Source: Bretschneidera sinensis (taxonomy: Eukaryota > Streptophyta > Magnoliopsida > Brassicales > Akaniaceae). Taken from it: a DNA stretch of 64,000 nt. The stretch is taken from assembly GCA_023935145.1 (NCBI GenBank), contig CM043698.1, positions 17,301,001 to 17,365,000 of the forward strand, read 5' to 3'. The notes under the pieces were generated by a model, which was given only the letters and a program-made list of their open reading frames with translations, searched no databases and was not told the origin of the DNA. The translations under genes and the position numbers were made by a program. Shown here piece after piece: positions 21,327-31,237 of this stretch. Position 1 is the stretch's first letter, and each line of letters starts with the position of its first letter.

Positions 21327-21337
21327 ATGGCTGGTGA

Positions 21338-21371
<34 letters not shown>

Positions 21372-21836
21372 CGCGGGCAGGTTCCGAACGAGGAAGCCCC
21401 ACGCCGTGATCGTAACGTTCAGGATGTGATGATTGAGGATTTACAGAGGCAGGTTGCAAAGTTAACCCAGCGTCTAACGGCGCAGAATTTCGGTGATCGT
21501 GAGATGAAAGATCATGATTCCGATTCCAGTTTCGAAAACCCGTATTACAATCCTGCTCGATTCAGGGAACACCGTGGTCGGGAGGATCGTTATGGAGATC
21601 TCGGTTTCAGAGTGGATTTGCCGCTGTTAGCAAAGTTTTCTGACCTGATACCAGAGGATCTTCCTCCTGGGTTGCCACCTGAGGTCTTTAATGTGAAACA
21701 CTTGAGTCCTTGTTTTGGGGATTCCGATGTGGCTATTTTGAACTCGAGGACTAGTTCTTTCCAACCCGGGGCGACTGATGCAGGAGGATCCGAGTCAGAT
21801 GATGCTGAGCTGTCAGATGGCAAGTGGACTACTTAA
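21327..21836 (+). CDS. Miniature gag-derived protein 2 (169 aa)
   Basis: Same fusion as the first unit, with the same joints (GFRVDLP|LLAKFSD and GLPP|EVFNVKHL). It differs by scattered substitutions and by an expanded GRGRGRGRGR run after MAGD, caused by a GGTCGT hexanucleotide repeat at about 21338-21372. An upstream in-frame ATG at 21270 straddles the LTR end, so I prefer 21327, which matches the start in unit 1 and in the larger relative at 28465. Keeping the same open frame in two units is notable for a defective element. Confidence 0.7.
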
Positions 21837-22242
21837 GCTGGTTTACATCGTTTAGCGGGCCATAGGTTCGGATTGGGCCCTAAAGACTTTAGTCTGATTG
21901 GAAACGAGCTTTCGGGAAAAACTTAGTACATTTTACTAAGCCTTATCGTTTTTAAGCCAAAAAACGAAGTTTAGACCTTCAAATTGGCAGTTTTTAGTTT
22001 TTAGGATTCCTTTTATTTTATTTAATTTAAATTCGGCCTTAATTTAATTTTCCTATTTTAGCTTCGACCTTATAAATAAGGTCTTAGGGTTTCGTAATCA
22101 TTATTATTGTATTTTTTGGAATAAATTAAAATAAAACATTAGAGTAGTTTCTCTGTATTGTTTTAGGGTTTTTCTTGTGTTACTCCCTGTGAACTATCTG
22201 TTCGACTAGCCTGCAGAATAATCGCTATTCTGCCCGGCGTCA
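21776..22242 (+). repeat. Array LTR 3
   Basis: 467 bases, ends CCCGGCGTCA, followed directly by target duplication GTAAA and resumed LINE sequence. Confidence 0.9.
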
Positions 22243-22700
22243 GTAAACTCCTCAACCGGCTAAATGGTATTTAATGGGCTCTATCTATTCGCCCATCTAG
22301 GTTCCTGGAGAATTTGGAAATGGACCTAGTTCCCAAGCATAATGACATGAGGAATTGTTATGGTCTCAGAAGTCAGAGGGTTTAGTGGCTTCAACATGGG
22401 GACCTAAACACTCGCTTCTTTCATTACTTCACCTTTATCGACACGGAATAAAATCAGTGGACTGAAACTTTTAAATGGGGAGTGGTGTTTTGACAGGAAT
22501 ATCATATCGGAGTTTGCAGTGAATTTTTTTTTCAATAATTTGTTCTCCGTCTCATTTTCAAGCTAGGCTCTATGTTCTCTATTCCCATCTCCGTTTGCTG
22601 TTGAACATGCTCAGCTTGCTGGGGATGTTTCTCTCGAGGAAGTCAAGACTGCACTGTTCAGTATGCAACTATTCAAGGCCCCGAGGTTCACCAGTAATGA
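22243..22700 (+). pseudogene. LINE ORF2 segment after the array (start of reverse transcriptase)
   Basis: Continues LINE coding after removal of the array: KLLNRLNGI...SRFLENLEMDL, then WLQHGDLNTRFFH, the conserved WLxxGDxNTxFFH motif of plant L1 ORF2. It ends near 22690 with LFKAPRFTSND, equivalent to the FKAPGPDG motif that opens the reverse-transcriptase domain. Several stops and frameshifts are present. Sequence past about 22700 is no longer LINE-like, so the polymerase domain is missing. Confidence 0.75.
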
Positions 22701-23560
22701 CGTGACAAGTGTCAAAACTTGATTTGTAAAACTTGTGTTTGTTTGTGGTGTTGAAACATTTTTACTATTTCGTTATAGACGTAAGCATGAGCATTGTTAT
22801 ATCAACATCATTTCCCTACAAACTATTAGTACTTTATTAGTACTTTTAAAAATCATATTAATGAGTTAAAATCACTTTAGCGAACTATTTTTTGCATTTT
22901 GATTGGTCTATATTAAAGTGTCAAAAACGATGTTAAAAAAAATATTACTGATTAAGCACACTATAGACGTATATTGTCTTGAAATTAAATAGTACTAATT
23001 GACCATATAGCTTTTCTCCTAACTTTTGCTTAATTATCTAAATATGATTTTGATTTCTGCAATGTCAATTAGTAACTATCATTGTCGATAAAATATATTG
23101 ATCTAGTGCTCAAGGTGCGTGCAAACGTACATGAACTATAAGAATATAAAATTAAATATAATAGTTGTTTTTTTGTAAAATAAAAAATATATAATAAATT
23201 ATCGAATGTGTAACATGTATTAATATTATTAATTTATTACACTAAATATCAATTGATAAGCTGACATATATATGTAATTATGTGTTCATACTGTGGAACC
23301 CTTAAAACATGTTAAGTATATAGTATTATAATGTATCATATAAAATACATTAATATTATTAATTTATTATATTAGATATAAATTGATAACATGACACATA
23401 TATGTAATTTGTGTTCATGTATATCATACAAAAATTCTTTGGTAGATCGGGTCTAAAATTAATGTTTTAGACCGGTTCGAAACTCTATTGATAATTTTGA
23501 AGGACTTCTCTGATAACATTAGTATAGGTGTGAGAACAAAAAATAATGTAAAAAAAACAA
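22701..23560. other. Spacer with a tandem ~71-base repeat
   Basis: AT-rich and non-coding. A block ATTAATATTATTAATTTATTA...TGTGTTCAT occurs at about 23219-23290 and again at 23350-23420. Sequence from 22845 to 22915 matches the start of ECA1-like unit 1. The rest is an insertion relative to that unit. Confidence 0.6.
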
Positions 23561-23811
23561 TTCCTCAAAATTAATAATAAAATTTCTGACGAGTTTAAAA
23601 CATTGATTTTATATTCGATCTAATCAAAACTAGTAACGTTTATGTTTGGTCACGTTATATTAAGTTAATTGTTCCCATCATTGAAATTAAATAAACTTCT
23701 TTTGCATGCTTAATTAAATATTAATCAAACAGAATTAATACAAAAGATATTAATGGAGCGTTTTGAAACCATTAATTCCAAAATAATAATACTGTCTCTT
23801 TCCTGAATAAT

Positions 23812-23830
23812 ACTCTATATTTATAGAAGG
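23812..23830 (+). promoter_or_regulatory. TATA box of ECA1-like gene 2
   Basis: CTCTATATTTATAGAAGG, same spacing to the start codon as in copy 1. Confidence 0.6.
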
Positions 23831-23881
23831 ACCCTTAAAACCATTAAAATAACCTCTCTCAAATAATAAATAAAAAAAATC

Positions 23882-24337
23882 ATGGGAAAGTTAGAGCTGT
23901 TCTCTATCTTTATGGCATTGTTCTTAGCCGAAACAATGGTATCACCCACATTTGCAGCAACAAAAAATATTAGTCCCTCAACGGAAGAAGATGCATATTA
24001 CGCGTATCCACCTGGAACCGAATTCGAAATTTTGTCACCAGAACCTTCACTAGAGTATGCCACTTTTCTGCAAAGCTGTTCCGAAAAAATGACTATAGAG
24101 TGCGGGAAACAAGTATTCATGTCTATGTTCGAAGATGTTACTGTTACTGAAAATTGTTGCAGAACACTTATGGCAGTGGGAAAAGAGTGCCACATTGCAT
24201 TGGTGAGAACCATTTTCTCATTGAATCATTTTAAAGCAAATGCATCTTTTGGTATTCCAAGAAGCAAACAATTTTGGAATAAGTGTGTATTGGATTTTGG
24301 AGCTGATGCACCCGCTCCTCTTTCTTTTGAGTATTAG
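23882..24337 (+). CDS. ECA1/prolamin-like secreted six-cysteine protein, copy 2
   Basis: 151 residues with the same signal peptide, linker and six cysteines (66, 74, 92, 93, 103, 135) as the gene at 14033. The eight differences are concentrated in the signal peptide (LV to FM, A to E, T to M) and the linker (E to A). The cysteine domain has T72I, D102E and V131F. Both frames are complete and the promoters match, so both may be active. The replacement of an alanine by glutamate in the signal peptide (LAETMV) could weaken secretion, but the hydrophobic core remains. Family members are mostly secreted reproductive proteins; the partner and exact role are unknown. Confidence 0.85.
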   Translation: MGKLELFSIFMALFLAETMVSPTFAATKNISPSTEEDAYYAYPPGTEFEILSPEPSLEYATFLQSCSEKMTIECGKQVFMSMFEDVTVTENCCRTLMAVGKECHIALVRTIFSLNHFKANASFGIPRSKQFWNKCVLDFGADAPAPLSFEY

Positions 24338-24410
24338 ATAATACTGCTTTTATTTGTCATTTCTTTATCAATACTTTTTAACTAATGAAATCTTGAATGT
24401 TAAATTATTA

Positions 24411-24790
24411 CTCAATATTTTATTTCGGTAAATTATGTTTAACAATGCTTGTCTTTGCCAAAAAGTCAATTCAATGGCACCTTCAAATCTAAATTAACAA
24501 ATGTGTTTGAGCAGTAAACATGACGTATTGGAACTTTAATGTGTATACAAATCTCACATGGAAAACAAAATTGGATTAGTGAATGACATGTATATGATGA
24601 TGGAACTAAAACCCATTGTCTTAAGCTTTTGGGTTCATATGATCTCCTACATCATATATTTGGGCTTTTGTATGGTAAATTCTCCAAGCTCAAGCTTTTC
24701 CACAACTTGGACCATCTTGCCTAATAAGCTCAAGAGCTTGCCCCATCCTTCAATTACAAGGAAACGCCTCTCAACACAAAAATCATTATA
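24411..24790 (+). repeat. 3' flank repeat of ECA1-like genes, copy c
   Basis: Matches 14561-14945 and 15130-15450. Confidence 0.75.
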
Positions 24791-25019
24791 AGAAAACCAC
24801 TTAAGCCAAAATCAACATGACAATATCGAATAGTTTGTCAGCCATCGTGATATTTTCATTGGGTAGTCTTCTACCTTTGGTTTCTCTAGGACTCGCCGAA
24901 AGAGATATCGAAATTATAAGTGAAACAACGAGTAGATTATTGAATAATTGTTCCAAAAACATGACTAAAATTGTGTAAATAGGTCCCCATTGCTAGGGTT
25001 GGAATCAAACCGAGCTATT

Positions 25020-25420
25020 ATCTAGTTCAAGCTCGGTCAAAAGCCAACTCGATCAAGCTCAACCTTGAAAATTTTGCTCGAATAGCTTATCGAGCTGAGC
25101 TCAGATACCTGAAGGTTTGGCTCAAAAGCTCTTGAACAGTTCGATAAGGTATTATCGATTTCTAACTAATATTTATTTAATATTTTTATTTATTAAAATT
25201 ATAGTTCAGGCTTGAGCTCGAGCTCGAATGGACAATCCAAGGCTCAGGCTCGAGCTCGAACTTGGGCTCTAATATGAGCTAGAGCCGAGCTAAGGTTGAG
25301 CCATTATAAAATTTATCGAGCTCAAGCTCGAGCCAAATTTTTGAACTCGAACTCGAGCTTATTCATTTTAAGTCGAGCGGAGCTACAATACCTTAGTATT
25401 CGAGCTTGATTTGGCACGAA
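25020..25420. repeat. Degenerate GAGCTCGA-rich simple repeat
   Basis: Imperfect GAGCTCGAGCTCGAA phrases alternate on both strands (AGCTCGAGCT is self-complementary). No coding sequence. Comparable in style to the CGGGT repeat after ECA1-like copy 1. Confidence 0.6.
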
Positions 25421-26210
25421 TCCACCACTACCGTTGCTATAATGGGTTGATTATGAGTGTTGTCCACAAGTCTGAGTTCAAAGGAAACCAATCTGTTACT
25501 TTGCCCTGAGGGTCAAACTTTGGAACAGGTATAGATAATTGCAAAATCAACTGATTCACCAACCCCTTCACCTTCCTCTTGGTCAATATAATAATAATGT
25601 TCTTAAAATTAGGTTGTCATTTGCTTAATTTATGCCATGTACCACAAGAATTAGAGTGTTGATAGAATGACATATTCATGTCTTTATATTAATTTTGTGC
25701 CAAAACAAGCACATGGAATTATTTCCTTTTTTATTTATGAAGAATGTATAAATCCTTTCTTCTAATTGGCAAAGTGAGTTACAACACCTATAAAAATTCG
25801 ATATACAAGATTATATCGAAATTATTACTAAAAATTCATTAACCATAAGAGGTTTGATTTGATTTAGTTGTTATTGTCTTAAGTTAAATATATTTGATAG
25901 TGTTGAGGTCCTGAGTTCGATTTATCAGACCAACAACTACCTTATGGATATATGGAGGTTTGTTGTGGGTGGGTAGAGATTAGAGATATATTAGATCATC
26001 ACTATAAATAAAAAACCATTAATTATAACATTCTATCTAGCTAGTACTTTAGGTTAATTAGTGTGTTAAAACATCAGTGAAATCATTTTTTTTTTTACAC
26101 AAATTCGATTTTTTAAAAATTATATTTTTAGCTTTCGTATCTTTCGTAAACATATTTTTTTTCAAGTGTTTGGCATAACTTTTATAGGAAATGTAAACAA
26201 TCTCCAAAAC
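25421..26210. other. Non-coding spacer, nothing recognised
   Basis: AT-rich sequence between the simple repeat and the minus-strand gypsy derivative. A tRNA-like or coding feature was looked for and not found. Confidence 0.4.
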
Positions 26211-26711
26211 TGATGCCGGGCAGAATAGCAATTATTCTGCAGGCTAGTTTTCAACAGATAATTCACAGGGAAGAAAATATCACAAGAGAAAAACCATAAA
26301 AAAAAAACAGAAGAACAACTCTGAATTTTATTCAAAATTATGCAAATCAATAATAATAATCTTTCCGTACATGGCCTCCTTATTTATAAGGCTAAAGCTA
26401 AAAAAGGCAAAAAAATCCCCGAAAACATAATCCTGGGGAAAACTAAGGAAATTACTAAAATTAAGCGATTGTATTAAGGCAGAATCAACGATAGTCAATT
26501 CTGACTTGAATACAAAAAGAAATTGCAAATGGAAAGTTTCCTAAAACTGGAAACTACAAATTTGAAGGCCTAAAACAGAATCAACGGCAGTCAACCGTTC
26601 TAGGTAGTCCACATGCCATTTTTGCACTGATCTGCCAACTCAAGGTATCTCAGTGCCAACAACGTGTTATCTGACAACTCAGCATCATCTGACTCGGATC
26701 CTCCTGCATCA
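26211..26711 (-). repeat. 3' LTR of the non-autonomous gypsy derivative
   Basis: On the minus strand it runs TGATGCAGGAGGATCC to CCCGGCATCA, about 501 bases. Ends and promoter block match the array LTRs, but the middle is quite diverged. The first ~110 bases are coding. Confidence 0.85.
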
Positions 26712-27457
26712 GTCGCCTCGGGTTGGAAAGAACTCGTCCTCAAGTTCACAATAGCTTCATCGGAATCCACAAAACAAGGACTCAGGTGTTTCACATTAAA
26801 GACATCAGGAGGCAACCTAAGAGGGAGATCCTCTGGCATCAGGTCAGAAAACTCTGCTAGCAGCTGCTGCACCTCTGCTGGTAAATCTGGATTCATGTCT
26901 GCTGCACTATTCACACAAGGTGGCAGAGCATAGACCACGTCTCCACGCTCAATCTCTGCTAAAAACCTTGACATCGAAAGCAGATTAGTATTATTGGCTA
27001 CCGGGGTAGGAGTGGTTCCTTCTCGACGAGGTGCTAACACAATCTTCTTCCCTTTGATGCTAAGGGAATATATATTTTTTTGCCCATCATGAATAACACC
27101 GTGATCATACTGCCAAGGTCTGCCTAACAATACATGACAAGCATCCATAGATACAACATCACACCAGGCATTATCAAAATATTTCCTACCAATCGAAAAA
27201 GACACTAGGCATCGCCTATCTACTGTTACCTCACTGCCTTTATTCAGCCACGACAATTTATACGGCTTAGGATGACGATCTGTCTTCAACTGCAGTTTCT
27301 GGACAGTCTCTTTAGACACTACATTCTCACAACTACCACTGTCAATGATCATCTTGCAGACTTTATCTGCAACTGTGCAGGTCGTGTGGAAAATATTGGT
27401 TCTCAACCAATCGTCCCCTGTATCGCCCTTGGGGGTCAGTAGAATCTTACGAATCAC
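26600..27457 (-). CDS. Retropepsin fused to post-integrase tail (285 aa)
   Basis: Aspartic protease with the active-site DSG at residues 39-41 (KMIIDSGSCENVVS) and a second conserved LLGRPWQYDHG at 110-120. Then comes the linker LLAEFSDLMPEDLPLRLPP (199-217), which normally leads into reverse transcriptase. At residue 218 it passes straight into DVFNVKHLSPCFVDSD, the tail that follows integrase in intact elements. It ends in LTR-encoded residues from about 250. The in-frame joint leaves an open frame without polymerase or integrase. The start given is the first methionine of this frame; the real protein would be continuous with gag upstream, which is broken by stops. Confidence 0.75.
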   Translation of the reverse strand: MIRKILLTPKGDTGDDWLRTNIFHTTCTVADKVCKMIIDSGSCENVVSKETVQKLQLKTDRHPKPYKLSWLNKGSEVTVDRRCLVSFSIGRKYFDNAWCDVVSMDACHVLLGRPWQYDHGVIHDGQKNIYSLSIKGKKIVLAPRREGTTPTPVANNTNLLSMSRFLAEIERGDVVYALPPCVNSAADMNPDLPAEVQQLLAEFSDLMPEDLPLRLPPDVFNVKHLSPCFVDSDEAIVNLRTSSFQPEATDAGGSESDDAELSDNTLLALRYLELADQCKNGMWTT

Positions 27458-27590
27458 CAGAGTCTAATGGCCATCCCCAAAACAACACATCTCCATCTTC
27501 ATCATCATCATACACAGGCTCTCCAATCTCCTCAGTTTCGTCTACCCGTCGTCCTCAATCAGGAGATTTTTTACCTTCTGACTAGCAGGC

Positions 27591-28465
27591 TTCCTGCACT
27601 CAGTCGCTTTATGTCCATGTTCACCATATCTGAAACATCTAATATTTGAGTTAGAGTTACCTTGGGGTGGCTATTGGCCAGGACAGGATTCTTGAGGGCG
27701 AACTAACCGACTGCTTTGATCGCTTTTGTTCATTGGCTTCCTGTTCTGCTGTTTTTCCACCGCAAGTACACGCTGGTATGCTTCAGAAATGGTCCACAGC
27801 GAGTGAAGGCTGAGGACATCCTGCAGAGGTTATCGTAATCCCCCCAAATACCATGCCACCATCTGCTCTTCTGTCTCAAATAAATCATTTCGGGCTATCA
27901 ATTGATAGAACTCCTCCGTGTAATCATCAACCAATCTCGTGCCTTGCCTCAACGAATGAAGTCGCTGAAACAAGGTTTGAGTGTAGCTGAAAGGAAGGAA
28001 GGGACCTTTCATCTTCTTCTTCATCCTCTCCCAATCAGTGATCTTGGCCTTGCCCTGTCTGTCACATGAGCACCTCAACTGCTCCCACTACGCAGATGCT
28101 CTTCTTTTGAGTTTGATGGTGACCAGTTTCACTTTGACATGATCTGGGACTTCTTTATACCCAAAAATACGCTCTACTTCATTCAATCAATCGACGAATC
28201 CTTCAGCCTGTAACGTACCAGAAAACTCGGGCAAATCCACTCTGAAACCGAGGTCTCCATAATGATCCTCCCAACCACAGCATTCCCTGAATCGAGCAAG
28301 ATTGTAATACAAGTTTTCTAAACCGGAATCGAAATTGTGATCTTCCATCTCACGATCACAGAAATTCTGCGCCGTTAGATGCTGGGTAAACTTTGCAACT
28401 TGCCTCTGTAAATCCTCAATCATCGCATCCTGAACGTTAAGATCACGACCATGACCACCAGCCAT
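27591..28465 (-). pseudogene. gypsy gag with zinc knuckle, broken
   Basis: Begins MAGGHGRDLNVQDAMIEDLQ, carries FRVDLPEFSGTLQAEGFVD (a stop follows at 28187), and resumes with a retrotransposon gag domain (WERMKKKMKGPFLP...TLFQRLHSLRQGTRLVDDYT). Near 27595-27640 lies a zinc knuckle of which one cysteine has become tyrosine (CFRYGEHGHKATEC). At least three stops or shifts are present. Gag forms the particle that packages element RNA. The first ~90 residues are the part retained in the miniature array units, which shows how those arose. Confidence 0.75.
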
Positions 28466-28736
28466 GGAAACTGATGAAATCTCACCCCAGGAGACTAGAG
28501 TCTTTTTCCATTGTTGCTTTTGATTTTTTTTTTTTTTAATCTCTCTCTTAGTCTCTTTAGTTTTGAGTTTGGTATCCACTAGGTTCCTAGGAAACAGAGC
28601 AGAAGAATAAAATGAATTGAAAATTAAGTTTGTTGGGCCCCAAATATAATCACCGCATTTTCTTATCATTGGTTGAAGTAATACAGCAAAACATCCTAAA
28701 TTAGCTAAGTTATTTGAAGGAGTTATTGTAACGACC

Positions 28737-29582
28737 CATCTTGGATTGGCCACCTCCGAGATGGTGTCGTCACATTTTGAAATCCTAGCACGACACATAT
28801 ATGCAACAATACAAAAATACATCAACTGAAATTAAAAGTTTCATCAAATCCTTAACTCTTCTCAGGGAAGATACATCATCGTCCTCCTTTCAACAACAAT
28901 ATATACATATAACAAAATGCATGAAAAGATTTTTATTACAAATTTTTCTTTCTTCATTCTTATAATGTCTAAGGACTTAACAACGGGACTTACTTAAGGT
29001 AGTTACTCTGCTATCAGCTCTAAACTCTATCTACCCTGCCCGCTACCTGAAAATTTTCAACAATGAGGAGTGAACTTCACAAGCTTGGTGAATTAAATTT
29101 ACTAGAATACTTGATTATATACTTCCAGTCACATCTTATAATTCAATCGTAAACTTCTTCAAAATTTCAATCTTTCAACCTTTCTTTGAGTCTCTAGGTG
29201 TTTAAAGAAAGAAAATAATTTGAATTGAAGAAAGAATGAAACCAAATGAGATTTGGTAGGAAAATAATAAAACAAACAAAAACAAAACCATTTTTATACT
29301 TAAACATCCCTTGCCACCGTTTTTGTATACATTTGGTGTTTAACATGCATTACTTGCATGTTTTATTGACAACACCTGGACATTTAGATGTTGTCCCCCC
29401 TTTTTTTTCTTGCACTTTGCAACACATCTCGATGTTTCGTCCAGGTGTTTTCTCTTCTCTTTTTTTTTTTCAAATGAATTATTTCATTCAATAGTAACTC
29501 TTTCATGTATATATTATTTTAATTCCATGTAATATCTATCAAATTATTTTTTTACTCTTACTTTAATAACTCGGGTATTACG
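28737..29582 (-). repeat. Solo LTR, gypsy-type, in a laccase-like intron
   Basis: On the plus strand it runs TGTAACGACCC to CGGGTATTACG and is flanked by a perfect target duplication GTTAT (28732-28736 and 29583-29587). A TATA-like GTATAAAAATGG on the minus strand (about 29287-29299) indicates minus orientation; on that strand it begins CGTAATACCCG, so the expected TG has mutated to CG. The 846 bases contain no coding sequence. Confidence 0.8.
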
Positions 29583-29664
29583 GTTATGCATCGTCTATTG
29601 TAATGCTTTGCAGAGTATGTTAAGTGAACAACATTCAATGCCATTGAATACTTGAAATGCTCAC

Positions 29665-29772
29665 ATCAAATTGGTATTTCTTCATGGCAGCTTTGGCCTG
29701 AAGAGAAATAAGCCCAATTAAGCAGACAAAGAGAAAGAAATGACCACAACAGAAACTATTGTGTTTTGCCAT
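29665..29772 (-). pseudogene. Laccase-like first exon
   Basis: On the minus strand, 36 codons give a signal peptide (GHFFLFVCLIGLISLQAKA) followed by AMKKYQFD, the usual start of the mature part of plant laccases. The exon ends in phase 0 at a GTGAGC donor (29659-29664). A TATA box (CTATAAAAAC, plus 29846-29855) lies about 75 bases upstream. Laccases are secreted multicopper oxidases that couple lignin monomers in the wall. I find no second exon with the copper ligands to the left: the intron runs into a solo LTR at 29582 and then into other elements. It is either an orphaned exon 1 or a gene whose remaining exons are far away. The match is short, so confidence is moderate. Confidence 0.45.
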
Positions 29773-29859
29773 TTTGTAGTTTCCTGAAACTTGTTGACCA
29801 TTAGCATCTGTTAATGGATGAGACATAGAGAGTCAAGGTCTAATGGTTTTTATAGTGCT

Positions 29860-30904
29860 TGAAAAAAGGTATCATCAGTTAGTCAAAATGAGAAGGGAGG
29901 TGTTGTTGTTGAATTAGGTAGAAGTTGAGAAGAGAAAGAGGTTGTACATGAAAGCTTGTAAGCAATGTACTGTTAGAGACTTAAAAAAAAGTATAAGAGA
30001 AAAAGAGAAAAGAATAGACTGAAAAGCCATTGGTTTTAATTAGATTAATGAGATTGTAAGCATGAGAGCTACAGTATAAAGTCTAAGAAAAGAAGAGACA
30101 AGAATAGACTGAAAAGCCTCTGGTTTAATTAGATTAATGAGATTGTAAGCATGAGAGCTACGTAAAACTAAACATACTCAGCTTTACTGTTAAGGAAAAG
30201 TGTTAGAATTTACTAATGTCTTCTCTTCAGAACCCTGCTTTTGGCTTCACCTCTTTTTTCAAAGTAATTTTAAGTACTCCTTTCTCTACTTTCCAATTAG
30301 TTTGGACATTTTTTTCAGCTGTGATTTGATAATTTTAATTTCAATTTGTGCTAGGAACTTTAATTATGTTTAATTAAATATACCCACTATTTTAACCTTG
30401 TTATGCTACATATTCACTGAGTTGTTTAATAGTGAAAAGTGGTTGGGCTAAAATAAAATAAAGGGAGATTTTCTTTCATATCTTGATACTTTTTTATATA
30501 TCTTTCTTATCTTTAATCAAACAAGAACCTAGCTTATAAGCTTTTATTTTTAACTTAGTTTAGATTTGAAATCATACAGACTGTTAGGATGTTTATACTT
30601 GCAAGGATAGAGCATTTTAATGCTCTCTATATAACTGGAAGTTCTTTTGGTATGCTCCTAAACTGGGATAGAACTTGTTTGTCCCTATCATGTCTCTATC
30701 AAATAATAATAGATATGGCCTACTTAACATCTACTTGTTTGTATATATAATAGTTTTTGATTATGTGTGTGATATGTTGCATACATCATGAAAAAAAATA
30801 GTTTAAGATTAGCATGGTAAAGTAGTAGGAAAATAGTTCATAAAGAACAAAAGGAAGCTAGGTAATGAGTAATTTATGCGTCAGTTGTGTTCTAAAAATT
30901 TTTA
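29860..30904. other. Non-coding spacer with a 90-base tandem duplication
   Basis: A unit beginning AGAATAGACTGAAAAGCC occurs at 30011 and again at 30101, and both copies run through GAGATTGTAAGCATGAGAGC. No gene is supported in the rest. Confidence 0.55.
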
Positions 30905-31219
30905 TTGATTGAATTTCGCATGGAACTGCATGTATTTTTACGGCTGTGTGAAAGGTTGAGAAGAGAGAGATTCTTGGAAGTTGAAAATATTATAAGTGTA
31001 GAAGAGGCAGTTGCGATGTTTTTATTTATAATTTGCCACAATACAAGACAAAGAATTATGGCAGATAGATTTCAGCACTCAACACAGACAGTTTCTAAGT
31101 GGTTTAACAAAGTCTTGATAGTTGTGTGCAGACTTGGAACTCAAATTATTCATCCCAATAACCGAGGTGAAATTCAACTATAAATTGCTAGAATTCCTAA
31201 TTGGTATCCTTATTTTAAG
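30905..31219 (+). pseudogene. PIF/Harbinger transposase, N-terminal exon
   Basis: The frame gives FRMELHVFLRLCERLRRERF, then ISVEEAVAMFLFIICHNTRQR, then DRFQHSTQTVSKWFNKVL. This is the helix-turn-helix-type DUF8040 region found at the N-terminus of plant PIF/Harbinger transposases and HARBI1-like nucleases. After a TAA (31181-31183) the frame continues to IARIPNWYPYFK, which precedes the catalytic domain in this family. A GTACAT donor at 31220 follows. The matching next exon, starting with DCIGAIDGT, lies 22 kb away at 53444, because a retrotransposon inserted in the intron. With stops in both exons it is a pseudogene. Confidence 0.75.
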
Positions 31220-31237
31220 GTACATAGACACGATAAC

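Larger units (their letters stand above)
19869..22242 (+). mobile_element. Tandem three-LTR array of a miniature gypsy derivative
   Basis: LTRs at 19869-20335, 20818-21275 and 21776-22242 alternate with two internal regions of about 480-500 bases. The whole array is flanked by a perfect target duplication GTAAA (19864-19868 and 22243-22247), so it behaves as one insertion into the LINE. The LTRs begin TGATRCAGGAGGATCC and end CGTCA. Each internal region has an initiator tRNA-Met primer-binding site and a short gag-derived frame. Unequal recombination between LTRs or multimeric integration would give this structure. A solo LTR (60737) and a larger relative (26211) of the same family are also in the window. 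Confidence 0.95.
22845..24980 (+). repeat. ECA1-like duplication unit, copy 2
   Basis: Counterpart of 13605-15130, with an extra block at about 22920-23560. Similarity ends near the AATTGTGTAAATA sequence in both copies. Confidence 0.8.
26211..28490 (-). mobile_element. Non-autonomous Ty3/gypsy derivative (gag-protease-tail), minus strand
   Basis: Larger relative of the array at 19869. The left end is its 3' LTR (26211-26711). The interior reads on the minus strand from the gag ATG at 28465 to the LTR. It retains gag, a zinc knuckle and protease, and then jumps in frame from the reverse-transcriptase linker to the post-integrase tail, so reverse transcriptase, RNase H and integrase are absent. 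The 5' LTR and primer-binding site are missing: similarity stops near 28490, just upstream of the ATG. Confidence 0.85.
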
